Origin: Muribaculaceae bacterium
Lineage (GTDB): Bacteria > Bacteroidota > Bacteroidia > Bacteroidales > Muribaculaceae
Assembly (NCBI GenBank): GCA_017621055.1
Contig: JAGATX010000029.1
Location: forward strand, 62,001-126,000
Direction of reading: 5' to 3'
Length of the DNA stretch: 64,000 nt
The notes beneath the pieces were generated by a model. The model saw only the letters and a program-made list of their open reading frames with translations, was not told the DNA's origin and did no database searches. The first letter of the stretch is position 1; every line of letters starts with the position of its first letter. The position numbers were made by a program, and so were the translations under genes. Below are positions 36,435 to 45,675 of the stretch, piece by piece.

Positions 36435-36473
36435 CGGGTCTGCCGACGGTGACCGCACACCGACGGCAGACCC
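36435..36473 (+). other. Long hairpin between the transporter and phosphodiester glycosidase genes
   Basis: Near-perfect inverted repeat GGGTCTGCCG... / ...CGGCAGACCC with an inner CGGTG/CACCG stem (one mismatch) and a short loop. No T run follows (tataatc), so it is not a canonical terminator; it could be an attenuator or an mRNA-stabilising hairpin for the next gene, whose ATG is 23 nt downstream. Confidence 0.55.
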
Positions 36474-36495
36474 TATAATCAAATACCTGTAAACC

Positions 36496-38955
36496 ATGAA
36501 AATCGCATCTGCACTTCGCCGGTGGCTGTTCGCCGCCGTTGCCGCCGCCGCAACAGTTCCCTCCGGTGCCGTGGATCTTGTCTACGACTGGGGACGCGGC
36601 GAAATCCAGGAAGACCACGCCCTCGGTCCGGGCATGTGGTACACCAAAGTAATCTATCCGAACAAGCCGGTTATAGTGTGGCTCGTCGAAATCGATCTCA
36701 CCAACCCCTATGCCAAGGTCGAGCAGGTGCAGAGCCGCCATCAGGTGCCCGACGACAAGCGCTGGGACGTGATGACCCATTACCGCGAGAACAGCGACGA
36801 GGGCCATCGCGTGGTAGCAGCCTGGAACCACGACTTCTTCAGCTATGGCGAGGGAATATGCATAGGCCTCAATGTGAGCGAAGGCGAGGTTACATGGCAC
36901 AAATGGGGCCGTTCGCTGTTGGGCATCACCGACGACGGTCATGCGTCGGTGTTCTATCCGTCGCTCGACTCACGTCTGACGGCGCCGGACGGCACATCGG
37001 TGGAGATAGATTTCTATAACTCCACAGCTTACGACGTTCGCGGCGACTGCGTGCTGTTCAACCGCCTCAACGCCCGCACCCTCGCCGAGGAAGGCACATA
37101 CATAGCCCTCGAACCCCTCGATCCCTGGCGCGTGAACGGAGCGGACATACGCTGCCGCGTGAAGGAAATATCTGACAGTCCCCTGCAGAGCACCACCGAC
37201 GGCACCGTCTGCGTGGCTCTGCTGCGCAACGGCAAACGCCATGCCCTCGACGGCCACCTCGCCGTCGGCGATATCCTCAATGTGCGTCAGTCGTTCCGCG
37301 CCGAAGGGTGGGGCGAGCGGCCCGCAAACATCCTCAACGCCTTCCACGGTTATCCGAGCATCGTTCACAATGGTGTGCTCCACGAGGGTGAGTTCAATAA
37401 CTTCGAGAACGGCCGCGAGTACGAGAAATCGTCGCGCGTAATGGCCGGTATCTCGCAGGACGGTACAAAGATGTACATCGTCACCACAGAGATGTCGGGA
37501 GCAAGTACCGGCGTGGACTGCATAGAGCTGTCGGCATGGCTGGTGGAGCACGGCGCCTGGGATGTGGTGAACTTCGACAGCGGCGGCTCGGCGGCAATCG
37601 TCATCGACGGCGAGATGCTCAACGTGCCGGGCCGCGGTTCGGTGCGCCCTGTAGAGGACGCCGCCCTGGCAGTCTCGCTGGCTCCCGACGATAACAATGT
37701 GGACCATATGGCATTCTCTATGCGCGCCATCGACCCCGTGGTGATGTCGCGCACGCCCCTGCGGCTGATAGGCTTCAATACCTACGGCAACATCGTGGAG
37801 CAGAACCTTCAGGGATGCTCTTTCGCCGTCGAACCCGCCGATATCGGATATGTCGACACCGAAGGGGTGTTCCACGCCTCGCACACTCAGGGCGAGGGCA
37901 CTATTACGGCACGCCGCGACGGTATGGAGGCTGTCCTTGCCGTGAGCACGCGCCCTGTGGCCAATCTGTCGTCCACATACTCCACTCTGCTCATCGACGC
38001 TTATCCCCATCCCATTGCCGGCATCACCGGCGAGGCCGACGGCATGACAGTGGATATCGACCCGGCGAGCCTTGACTGGACGGTGACTCCCGCCGGCATT
38101 GCGGTGGTTGAGAACGGCATTGTACGCGGCATTGCCAACGGCCATGCCACTCTCAATGCGTCGTTCGGCGAACTGTCGTTCGAAATAGGCGTGGATGTGG
38201 AGATTGCCGACCCCGAAATCACCGTATTCAACTGCGCCGACCATGCCAACCTGGGTCTCACTGCATCGTCGACTCTCAAAAACCTGACATATACCACAGA
38301 GGGTCTGCCAGAACATTGTGCCGGCGGCGTAGCCCTCGACTTCGACCTTTCCGCCGGACGCTCCTCAAGCATAAAGATAGCGCCGAACACGGTGCTGTAC
38401 AGCCTCCCTGACGAGCTGCTGTTCACCCTCGACGATGCCGGCACCCTTGTCAACAAGGTGACTTTCTCGCTCACCGATGCCCAGAACAAGCGCCTGACAT
38501 ACACGTCGGTGCCCGAAGCCGGCCAGACAGTCCATGCCATGTCACTGCGCGAGCCGGAGAATGTGGACTACTGGCGATACCCCCTGACGCTCAAAAATAT
38601 AACGCTGTATATCGAGAATACCGTGCGTCCGCAGGCGCGTATCGTTCTGGGCAGCCTCACTGCACGTTATCCCGGATATAGCGGCATGGAAAACATTGCC
38701 ACGGCTCCCGCCGGCGGCTCGCTGGCCGTGCGCGTCGGCGCCGCAACCCTCGGAGCCGTTGTCACCGCCGACCGTGCCGGCAGCTGCACGCTGTCGTTGT
38801 GCGATATGTCGGGCCGCACGGTGGCACTGCGCCGCCTGTCCCTCGAGGCTGGCATCAACACTGCCGATATAGACATCAGCGAGCTCCCCTCCGGAATATA
38901 CATCCTTTCGGCCGGCGGTGCCGTCAACGCCGCACGAAAGGTGATACTCCGCTGA
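36496..38955 (+). CDS. Secreted phosphodiester glycosidase (NAGPA/DUF2233) with sorting domain
   Basis: 819-aa exported protein: signal peptide (about 1-25), an N-terminal region with AAWNHDFFSYGEG, then the NAGPA core with NAFHGYPSIVHNG, RVMAGISQDGTKMYI and FDSGGSAAIVIDG (about 275-375). Family members hydrolyse sugar phosphodiesters such as the GlcNAc-1-P cap of the mammalian mannose-6-phosphate marker. Ig/beta-rich domains follow (about 410-720), and the final ~75 residues (SGRTVALRRLSLEAG ... LPSGIYIL) look like a type IX sorting domain. The target is unknown; a surface or teichoic-like phosphodiester is plausible. Confidence 0.82.
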   Translation: MKIASALRRWLFAAVAAAATVPSGAVDLVYDWGRGEIQEDHALGPGMWYTKVIYPNKPVIVWLVEIDLTNPYAKVEQVQSRHQVPDDKRWDVMTHYRENSDEGHRVVAAWNHDFFSYGEGICIGLNVSEGEVTWHKWGRSLLGITDDGHASVFYPSLDSRLTAPDGTSVEIDFYNSTAYDVRGDCVLFNRLNARTLAEEGTYIALEPLDPWRVNGADIRCRVKEISDSPLQSTTDGTVCVALLRNGKRHALDGHLAVGDILNVRQSFRAEGWGERPANILNAFHGYPSIVHNGVLHEGEFNNFENGREYEKSSRVMAGISQDGTKMYIVTTEMSGASTGVDCIELSAWLVEHGAWDVVNFDSGGSAAIVIDGEMLNVPGRGSVRPVEDAALAVSLAPDDNNVDHMAFSMRAIDPVVMSRTPLRLIGFNTYGNIVEQNLQGCSFAVEPADIGYVDTEGVFHASHTQGEGTITARRDGMEAVLAVSTRPVANLSSTYSTLLIDAYPHPIAGITGEADGMTVDIDPASLDWTVTPAGIAVVENGIVRGIANGHATLNASFGELSFEIGVDVEIADPEITVFNCADHANLGLTASSTLKNLTYTTEGLPEHCAGGVALDFDLSAGRSSSIKIAPNTVLYSLPDELLFTLDDAGTLVNKVTFSLTDAQNKRLTYTSVPEAGQTVHAMSLREPENVDYWRYPLTLKNITLYIENTVRPQARIVLGSLTARYPGYSGMENIATAPAGGSLAVRVGAATLGAVVTADRAGSCTLSLCDMSGRTVALRRLSLEAGINTADIDISELPSGIYILSAGGAVNAARKVILR

Positions 38956-38974
38956 TAAGCCGCCGACCTTCTCC

Positions 38975-39011
38975 GCCCGGGACTTCCTTCCGAGGTTCCG
39001 GGCTAATTTTT
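38975..39011 (+). terminator. Terminator after the phosphodiester glycosidase
   Basis: 9-bp stem GCCCGGGAC (38975-38983) / GTTCCGGGC (38995-39003) with one G-U pair and an 11-nt loop, then taattttt. Confidence 0.75.
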
Positions 39012-39076
39012 GCACTGTTCGATTGTTTTCCGGTGAGAATATCGGCGGCCAAACGGAGATGTATTGATTTTTTGCT

Positions 39077-39084
39077 TAAATTTG
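39077..39084 (+). promoter_or_regulatory. -7 box of the ATPase-less exporter operon
   Basis: TAAATTTG, an exact -7 match, 106 bp before the tolC-type ATG at 39191. No TTG at the right distance upstream. The long leader holds a 21-codon frame (39120-39185, MHGFLYIPAGG) that ends 5 nt before the main ATG. Confidence 0.5.
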
Positions 39085-39190
39085 CAAAACATAAAGGAGC
39101 AGGCGAACCAAAGGCGCGGATGCATGGTTTTCTATACATACCGGCCGGAGGAGCAATGCCTGCCGGATCAGAACGTTTCAACTAACTGCT

Positions 39191-40744
39191 ATGATACCGA
39201 ACCACAACATAAAACACCCGCGGTTGCGTGCTGTTATGGCGACTGCGGTTCTCGTTGTCGCCACCCTGACGGCCACGGCCACGCCGCCGCTGCCCGCGCC
39301 GCCGGATCCCGTGCCGGCAGGCGCCCTTGCCGCTGTCGACGCAACCGTCACGCTGCCCGGTGTGATAGACCTCGATTCGTGCCGCGCCATGGCGCTGACA
39401 AACAACAAGAACCTGATGATTACGCGCGAGCGCATACGCAAGGCCGAATATCAGAGCCGCGAGGCCTTCGCCGCCTATCTGCCGGCATTCGATTTCAACG
39501 GCGGATATATGTACAACCAGCGCAACATCAGCATTTTCGGGTCAGACCAGATGCTGCCGGTAAAGAACTTCGACCTCGCCACTCAGAGCTATCAGTTCAG
39601 TGTGGTTAAAAACCCTGTCACCGGCGAGCCGATAAAGGGTCCCGACGGGCAGTATATACCCGAACAGATAGCCCTCATTCCCAAGGAGGCCATGACATAC
39701 AACATCCACAATGTGTTCTTCGGCGCCATAACTCTCACCCAGCCCGTGTTCATGGGCGGCAAGATCGTGGCAATGAACGCCTTGACGCATGCCGCCGAGC
39801 GCGCTGCCCGCGAGCTCCACATAGCCGAGGCCGAAAATGTGATCTACGCCGTGGATGCCGCCTACTGGCAGGTGGTGTCGCTCAAGGCCAAGCATGAGCT
39901 GGCCGTAAGCTACGTCAATCTGCTCGATTCGCTGGACCGCAACGTTCGGCTGATGTACAGGGAGGGCGTGGCAACACGTTCGGACGTTCTGAGTGTGAAC
40001 GTAAAGCTCAATTCGGCGCAGGTAGACCTGCTTAAGGTGCGCAACGGCCTGGTGCTGTCGCGCATGGCGCTGGCACAGGTGTGCGGCTTGCCCGTGAATA
40101 CCGTTTTCACGCTCGCCGACGAGGATAACGACGGCGCCGTGCCCGCCGAAGGAGTAGAACCCGCCGGCGGATACGACATGGAGGCGGTCTATGCCCGCCG
40201 TCCCGACCTGCGCGCCCTCGAGCAGGGTGTTGAGGCCGCTCGCCAGCAGAAACGCGTTGCACTCTCCGACATGCTGCCCGGCATCGCCATCGTAGGCAGC
40301 TACGAATTCATGAATCCCAATATGTTCGACGGTTTCCGCCGCCGTTTCAAGGGCGCTTTCTCTGTGGGGGCCATGGTTACCATCCCGCTATGGCACTGGG
40401 GCGGAAATTACAACCGCTACAAGGCCGCCGAGAGCGACGAGGTGATACGCGCCCTCGAACTCAGCGACGCCCGCGAGCTGGTGAGCCTGCAGGTGAGTCA
40501 GGCGTCGTTCAAAATGCAGGAGGCATACCGCACATACCACATGACCGTCACCAACCTGCAGTCGGCCGACGAGAACCTGCGGTCCGCCACCCTCGGTTTC
40601 CGCGAGGGCGTGAGCACCACCGACCTTGTGATGGAAGCGCAGACGGCATGGCTCAAGGCGCACTCCGAGCAAATCGACGCCATGATCGACGTACAACTCT
40701 GCCAGACGTATCTGAGCAAGGCCCTTGGCACTCTTTATCAGTAA
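39191..40744 (+). CDS. TolC-family outer-membrane efflux protein (pump 2)
   Basis: 517-aa protein with an N-terminal signal region (about 1-35, ending in an Ala/Pro-rich stretch) and two TolC repeats (about 60-290, 315-510). Conserved pieces are VIDLDSCRAMALTNNKNL, QPVFMGGKIVAMN and IPLWHWGGNYNRYK. It is the exit duct for the adaptor and permeases encoded next. Its closest pattern is the Bacteroidales TolC group found with HlyD-ABC-2 genes; it is clearly different in sequence from the pump-1 TolC. Confidence 0.87.
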   Translation: MIPNHNIKHPRLRAVMATAVLVVATLTATATPPLPAPPDPVPAGALAAVDATVTLPGVIDLDSCRAMALTNNKNLMITRERIRKAEYQSREAFAAYLPAFDFNGGYMYNQRNISIFGSDQMLPVKNFDLATQSYQFSVVKNPVTGEPIKGPDGQYIPEQIALIPKEAMTYNIHNVFFGAITLTQPVFMGGKIVAMNALTHAAERAARELHIAEAENVIYAVDAAYWQVVSLKAKHELAVSYVNLLDSLDRNVRLMYREGVATRSDVLSVNVKLNSAQVDLLKVRNGLVLSRMALAQVCGLPVNTVFTLADEDNDGAVPAEGVEPAGGYDMEAVYARRPDLRALEQGVEAARQQKRVALSDMLPGIAIVGSYEFMNPNMFDGFRRRFKGAFSVGAMVTIPLWHWGGNYNRYKAAESDEVIRALELSDARELVSLQVSQASFKMQEAYRTYHMTVTNLQSADENLRSATLGFREGVSTTDLVMEAQTAWLKAHSEQIDAMIDVQLCQTYLSKALGTLYQ

Positions 40745-40762
40745 AATATACAAAACAACGAT

Positions 40763-41773
40763 ATGGACAACCACAACGACAATATCCAGGAAAAGAAAGC
40801 CGGCCGCGGCCTCACAATTACCATGTTTGTGATCGCCGCAATAGTTGCCATAGTGGCGATAATAGGCTTTGTGTTCATGAACCGTCCCGACGGATACGTC
40901 GAGGGACAGGTGGAGGGTACCACCGTGCGAGTCTCCGGCAAACTGGCGGGCCGCGTAGTGGAACTATACCACAGCGCCGGCGACACCGTACGTGCCGGCG
41001 ACACACTCGCGCACATCCACAGTTCGGTAGTGGAGGCACAGCTCGTGCAGGCCCGCGCCATGCGCGAGGCCGCCGCCGCACAGAACCGCGCTGTCGATGC
41101 CGGTGCGCGGATGCAGACTATCCAGACCGCCGCCGACCTGCTGGCGCAGGCCGAAGCCGCCGTGACCATCAGCGAGCGCACATACCAGCGCATGGAGCGC
41201 CTGTTCAACGAAGGTGTTGTTTCCGAACAGAAACGCGACGAGGCACGCGCCGCCTACGACGCCGCCGTGGCCGGACGCAACGCCGCTCAGAGTCAGCTGT
41301 CGCTGGCACGAGCCGGCGCGCGCAGCGAGGAACGCGAGGCTTCGGCAGCCCTTGTCGACGCCGCCGGCGGTTCCGTCGAACAGGTCGAGGCCCTTTTGGC
41401 CGACTCCTATCTGACAGCGCCCTGCGACGGCACAATCGACGAGGTGTATCCTGAAGTCGGCGAGCTTGTGGCTCTTGGCGCGCCGATCATGAGCGTGCTC
41501 CGCACCGACGACCGATGGGTAACCTTCAACGTGCGTGAGGAGCTGCTCGACCGTCTGCCAATGGGTCAGAGAATTAACGTGATGATACCTGCCCTGGGCG
41601 GCCGCGACATCGAAGTGGAAGTCTACTACATCCGCGATATGGGCAGCTACGCCACCTGGCGATCCACAAAGGCCACCGGCAGCTACGACAGCCGCACATT
41701 CCAGATCAAGGCACGCCCCACATCCGAGGTGGAGAACCTGCGCCCCGGCATGTCGGCAATCTACAAACAATAA
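40763..41773 (+). CDS. HlyD/EmrA-type adaptor protein (pump 2)
   Basis: 336-aa membrane-fusion protein: N-terminal helix (about 16-36), lipoyl half EGTTVRVSGKLAGRVVELYHSAGDTVRAGD (about 50-80), coiled coil (about 90-200), second lipoyl half DSYLTAPCDGTIDEVYPEVGELV, barrel with RTDDRWVTFNVRE, and a RPGMSAIYK end. It should bridge the two ABC-2 permeases and TolC. 18 nt after tolC. Confidence 0.87.
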   Translation: MDNHNDNIQEKKAGRGLTITMFVIAAIVAIVAIIGFVFMNRPDGYVEGQVEGTTVRVSGKLAGRVVELYHSAGDTVRAGDTLAHIHSSVVEAQLVQARAMREAAAAQNRAVDAGARMQTIQTAADLLAQAEAAVTISERTYQRMERLFNEGVVSEQKRDEARAAYDAAVAGRNAAQSQLSLARAGARSEEREASAALVDAAGGSVEQVEALLADSYLTAPCDGTIDEVYPEVGELVALGAPIMSVLRTDDRWVTFNVREELLDRLPMGQRINVMIPALGGRDIEVEVYYIRDMGSYATWRSTKATGSYDSRTFQIKARPTSEVENLRPGMSAIYKQ

Positions 41774-41785
41774 GTGGCGCCGAAG

Positions 41786-42952
41786 ATGAGCGATACCGGT
41801 TTCAAGGCAGGGCTACGCCGCGAACTGCGCCAGTTGGGGTCACGCAGAATGTACATTCTGTGCATGATCGTGGTGCCCATAGGCATGGCTCTGTTTTTCC
41901 TGAGTCTGCTCTCGGAGGGGTTGCCCATGAAGGCCCCTACCGCTATTGTGGACCTCGACCACTCGGAACTGTCGCGCACCATAGGCCGCAACCTGGCGTC
42001 GCAGCAGCTTCTCGATGTCAGCTACGACGCCGAGAGCTACGATGCCGCCATGGAGAAGGTACGCCGTGGCGAAATCTTCGGTTTCTTCCTCATACCTCCG
42101 CATTTTCAGCGCGATGCCCTGTCGGGGCGCCGTCCCTCGCTGGAATACTATACCAACCTCACCTATTTCATCCCCGGGTCGCTGAGTTTCAAGGGTTTCA
42201 AGACCCAGGCGGTGATGACCTCCGGAGGCCTGATGAGAACCACTCTGGTATCGCTGGGAATGGATGCCGATGAGGTAAACTCGATGATGCAGCCGGTGAT
42301 AATCGACATCAACGCCCTGAACAATCCCTGGCTCAACTATAACATCTACCTTGCGCCGTCGTTCGTAATGGCGTCGCTGGCGCTGATGATAATGCTTGTC
42401 ACCGTGTTCTCAATCACCGGAGAAATAAAGCGGGGCACCTCCCCGCAATGGCTGGCGACGTGCCGCGGCCGCCTGTCGACGGCGTTGCTTACCAAACTTC
42501 TGCCGCAGACAGCTATTTTCATGGCCGTGGGCCTCTTCATAGTGTGGCTGTTTTTCTACTACGAGCACTTTCCGATGAACGGCAGCATATGGGCCATTGC
42601 GGGCGCCACGCTGCTGATGGTGGTGGCCTGCCAAGCTTTCGCCGTGTTTGTTTGCTCGGCAGTACCGAACCCGCGTCTGGCCTACAGCCTGTGCGCTCTC
42701 TTCGGAATTCTCACTTTCTCATTCACGGGCTTCTCGTTTCCGGTACCGAGCATGTACGGCGCAATCGCCATCTTCAGCTACACGGCGCCCGTGCGATACT
42801 GGTTCCTGATCTACATCAACGAGGGCCTCAACGGCGTGGATCTTTACTACTCGCGCTATTATTTCGCAGCGCTGCTGCTGTTCCCGCTTCTGTGCTGGGT
42901 GCTCTTCCCGCGCCTGAAAAAAGCGCTGCTTAACCCCGTTTACGTGCCCTGA
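41786..42952 (+). CDS. ABC-2 type permease (first of pair, pump 2)
   Basis: 388-aa permease with an N-terminal helix (about 25-45), a ~130-residue extracytoplasmic domain and five C-terminal helices, the last with a FSFTGFSFPVPSM re-entrant segment typical of ABC-2 exporters (YhhJ/DrrB-like). The ATG at 41786 is preferred; a GTG at 41774 directly abutting the adaptor's stop codon would add four residues. No ATPase is encoded in the operon. Confidence 0.83.
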   Translation: MSDTGFKAGLRRELRQLGSRRMYILCMIVVPIGMALFFLSLLSEGLPMKAPTAIVDLDHSELSRTIGRNLASQQLLDVSYDAESYDAAMEKVRRGEIFGFFLIPPHFQRDALSGRRPSLEYYTNLTYFIPGSLSFKGFKTQAVMTSGGLMRTTLVSLGMDADEVNSMMQPVIIDINALNNPWLNYNIYLAPSFVMASLALMIMLVTVFSITGEIKRGTSPQWLATCRGRLSTALLTKLLPQTAIFMAVGLFIVWLFFYYEHFPMNGSIWAIAGATLLMVVACQAFAVFVCSAVPNPRLAYSLCALFGILTFSFTGFSFPVPSMYGAIAIFSYTAPVRYWFLIYINEGLNGVDLYYSRYYFAALLLFPLLCWVLFPRLKKALLNPVYVP

Positions 42953-42953
42953 C

Positions 42954-44156
42954 ATGAATATATTTACGCGCATAGGCAATTGGTTAGGGTCGGCCGCCGC
43001 CGTGATGGCCTCCGAATTCCGCGCCGTGTTCCACGACGCGGGTGCGCTGCTGTTCTTCGTGGCGCTGCCGCTGTTCTACCCCGTTGTATATACTTTGATA
43101 TACAATCCCGAGGTTGTACGGCAGATACCCGTTGCCGTTGTTGACGACAGCCGCACCGCCGAAAGTCGCCATTTTGTCACCATGGCCTCGGCGTCGCCCT
43201 CGATAAAAATATATGATTACTGTTCCGACATGGGGGAGGCCCGCGAGCTTATGGCCGCCGGCGATGTCTATGGCATTATGTACATACCGCGCCGCTATGC
43301 CTCCGATCTGGCGAACGGCGTGCAGACAAACGTGGAATTCTACTCCGACATGAGCCTGCTGCTGCGCTACCGCACTTTTGTTGCGGCGCTCACCGACCTG
43401 CAGATAAAAATAGCGTCGGAGGTCAGCGGCGAGCGGCTTGCCGCCGCAGGTATGGAGTCGTATCTCACCGGCGACTCGCCGCTGCCGGTGCAGAGCAACA
43501 GCAATATGCTCGGCGACGTCGAGCAGGGTTTCGCTTCGTTCGTCATTCCCGGCATAGTGGTGCTCATTCTGCAGCAGAGTATGCTGCTGGGCATCGCCCT
43601 TCTGGGCGGCTCGCGTCGTGAACGGCGCGGGCGTGCCCTGCCCGAGCCCGATCTCGCCGACCGTGCCGGTGCCGGTGCGCGAGTATGGGGCCGCGCAATG
43701 TGCTATGTGTCCATTTACATCGCTGCCACCATTTACTGCCTCCATTTCGTGCCGGAAATGTTCAACCTGCCGCATAGCGGTTCGCCGGTGGACTATCTTC
43801 TGTTCATCTTCCCTGAGCTGCTGGCCGCCGCCTTCCTGGGGCAGGCTCTTGTCGGCCTGATGAAGGAGCGCGAGAGCTGCTTCCTTATTCTGGTGATATC
43901 GAGCGTGCTGTTCCTGTTCCTGTCGGGCCTCACGTGGCCGCGCTACGCCATGCCCGACTTCTGGCTGTGGCTCAGCGACTGCATACCGTCCACATGGGCC
44001 ATCGAGGGCTTTATCCGCATCAACAGCAACAACGCCACCCTCGCCGAAAACTCTCATCCTTACATCATGCTGTGGATACTCACCGCCGTCTATATGATTG
44101 CCGCCATAGTGGTCACCCGCTTTGTGGATCCTCGCCGCGAGGCTGTCAAGAGCTGA
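42954..44156 (+). CDS. ABC-2 type permease (second of pair, pump 2)
   Basis: 400-aa permease of the same build: N-terminal helix (about 32-52), extracytoplasmic domain (VVDDSRTAESRHFV), C-terminal helices with LFLSGLTWPRYAMPD. The cytoplasmic loop before the second helix is rich in Arg (GSRRERRGRALPEPD). It lies 1 nt after its partner and 4 nt before the flippase gene. Confidence 0.83.
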   Translation: MNIFTRIGNWLGSAAAVMASEFRAVFHDAGALLFFVALPLFYPVVYTLIYNPEVVRQIPVAVVDDSRTAESRHFVTMASASPSIKIYDYCSDMGEARELMAAGDVYGIMYIPRRYASDLANGVQTNVEFYSDMSLLLRYRTFVAALTDLQIKIASEVSGERLAAAGMESYLTGDSPLPVQSNSNMLGDVEQGFASFVIPGIVVLILQQSMLLGIALLGGSRRERRGRALPEPDLADRAGAGARVWGRAMCYVSIYIAATIYCLHFVPEMFNLPHSGSPVDYLLFIFPELLAAAFLGQALVGLMKERESCFLILVISSVLFLFLSGLTWPRYAMPDFWLWLSDCIPSTWAIEGFIRINSNNATLAENSHPYIMLWILTAVYMIAAIVVTRFVDPRREAVKS

Positions 44157-44160
44157 AGAT

Positions 44161-45675
44161 ATGGCAGGTATAAAGAGTCTGGTAAAGGACACTGCCGTCT
44201 ACGGCATAAGCTCTATCGTGGGCCGCTTTCTCAACTGGCTGCTGGTGCCCCTCTACACGGTTATGTTCGCCGTGGAGGAGTACGGCGTGGTAACGTATGT
44301 ATACTCCGTGGTGGCTGTGGTGATGGTGGTGCTCATCTACGGCCTCGAAACGGGTTTTTTCCGCTTTGCAAATCATGAGCGGTGGAAAGATGCCACCGAG
44401 GTGTACAGCACCTGCCTGATATCTCTTGCCGTGAGCTCGTCGGTGTTCTTCATCGGCGTCCTGGCGGCTCTGGGGCCGGTGACACACTGGATGCGCTGCG
44501 ACGGTCATCCCGAATATGTGGCCATCATGGCGTTGTGCGTGGCTATCGACGCCTTCCTCGCCATTCCTTACTGCTATCTGCGCTATCGGCGCCGTCCCTT
44601 CCGCTTCGTAACCCTCAAGCTGGTGAACATAGGCCTCAACATAGGCCTCAACCTTTTCTTCATCCTCCTGTGTCCGTGGCTGATGGCCCATGCCCCGGCT
44701 ACCGTGGGCTGGTTCTATCGCCCCGACTTCGGAATAGGATATATTTTCCTTGCCAACCTGCTGGCGTCGGCCGTCAATCTGGCGATGATGCTGCCGGAAC
44801 TCCGCGGGTTCCGATATCGCTTCAATGGCGCCCTTTGGAAGGAAATTATGGTATACTCGCTGCCCCTGCTGGTGCTCGGCGTGGCCGGCATCATGAACCA
44901 GACTATCGATAAGATTCTTTATCCCATGCTCGTGAGCGATCCTGCCGAGGCCATGTACGGTCTGGGCATCTATGGCGCAAACTATAAGATTGCCGTTGTG
45001 CTGCTGGTCTTTCTGCAGGCCTTCCGCTTTGCCTACGAGCCATTTATCTTCGCCCGTGCGCGCGATGACGGCGAGAGCCGCCTGCAGAGCTACCGCGACG
45101 CAATGAAGTACTTCATCATCTTCGCCCTGCTCATTTTCCTGGGCGTGATGTTCTATCTCGATTTCATCCGCTATTTCATCTCGCCGCGCTATTTCAGCGG
45201 CCTTAAAGTGGTGCCGATAGTGATGCTCGCCGAGCTTTTCTTCGGTATTTTCTTCAACCTGTCGCTGTGGTACAAACTCACCGACCGCACCTCCTACGGC
45301 GCGTGGTTCTCGCTTCTGGGCTGTGCGGTCACCGTCACACTCAACATCGTGCTGGTGCCACGGATAGCTTATATGGGCTGTGCCATCGCCGCTTTGGCAA
45401 GCTACGGAACCATGATGGCCGTCAGCTATCTGACAGGAAACAAAAAGTACCCCGTAGGTTATCCGTTGGGGCGCATAGCCCTCTATTTCGCCGTTGCCGC
45501 CGCGCTATACGGTGCCGGCGTGTGGCTGCTTCCCCTCAGCGGTATGGGCGAGGCGCCGATGAGCGTTGTGCGCCTGTTGCTCCTTGGGCTCTATGTTGGC
45601 ATTGTGATGCTTGTCGAGCACTTGGGTATCGCCGACCTCCTCGGACCGCTCGCTGCTAAACTGCATCGCCGATGA
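44161..45675 (+). CDS. Wzx-like polysaccharide/lipid-linked glycan flippase
   Basis: 504-aa protein with about 14 hydrophobic segments. The start MAGIKSLVKDTAVYGISSIVGRFLNWLLVPLYT is typical of the oligosaccharide flippase (MATE/MOP) family, as is the mid-protein SLPLLVLGVAGIMNQTIDK. It should move undecaprenyl-linked sugars across the inner membrane. The start 44161 is 4 nt after the permease stop. It overlaps the glycosyltransferase gene by 4 nt. Confidence 0.87.
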   Translation: MAGIKSLVKDTAVYGISSIVGRFLNWLLVPLYTVMFAVEEYGVVTYVYSVVAVVMVVLIYGLETGFFRFANHERWKDATEVYSTCLISLAVSSSVFFIGVLAALGPVTHWMRCDGHPEYVAIMALCVAIDAFLAIPYCYLRYRRRPFRFVTLKLVNIGLNIGLNLFFILLCPWLMAHAPATVGWFYRPDFGIGYIFLANLLASAVNLAMMLPELRGFRYRFNGALWKEIMVYSLPLLVLGVAGIMNQTIDKILYPMLVSDPAEAMYGLGIYGANYKIAVVLLVFLQAFRFAYEPFIFARARDDGESRLQSYRDAMKYFIIFALLIFLGVMFYLDFIRYFISPRYFSGLKVVPIVMLAELFFGIFFNLSLWYKLTDRTSYGAWFSLLGCAVTVTLNIVLVPRIAYMGCAIAALASYGTMMAVSYLTGNKKYPVGYPLGRIALYFAVAAALYGAGVWLLPLSGMGEAPMSVVRLLLLGLYVGIVMLVEHLGIADLLGPLAAKLHRR

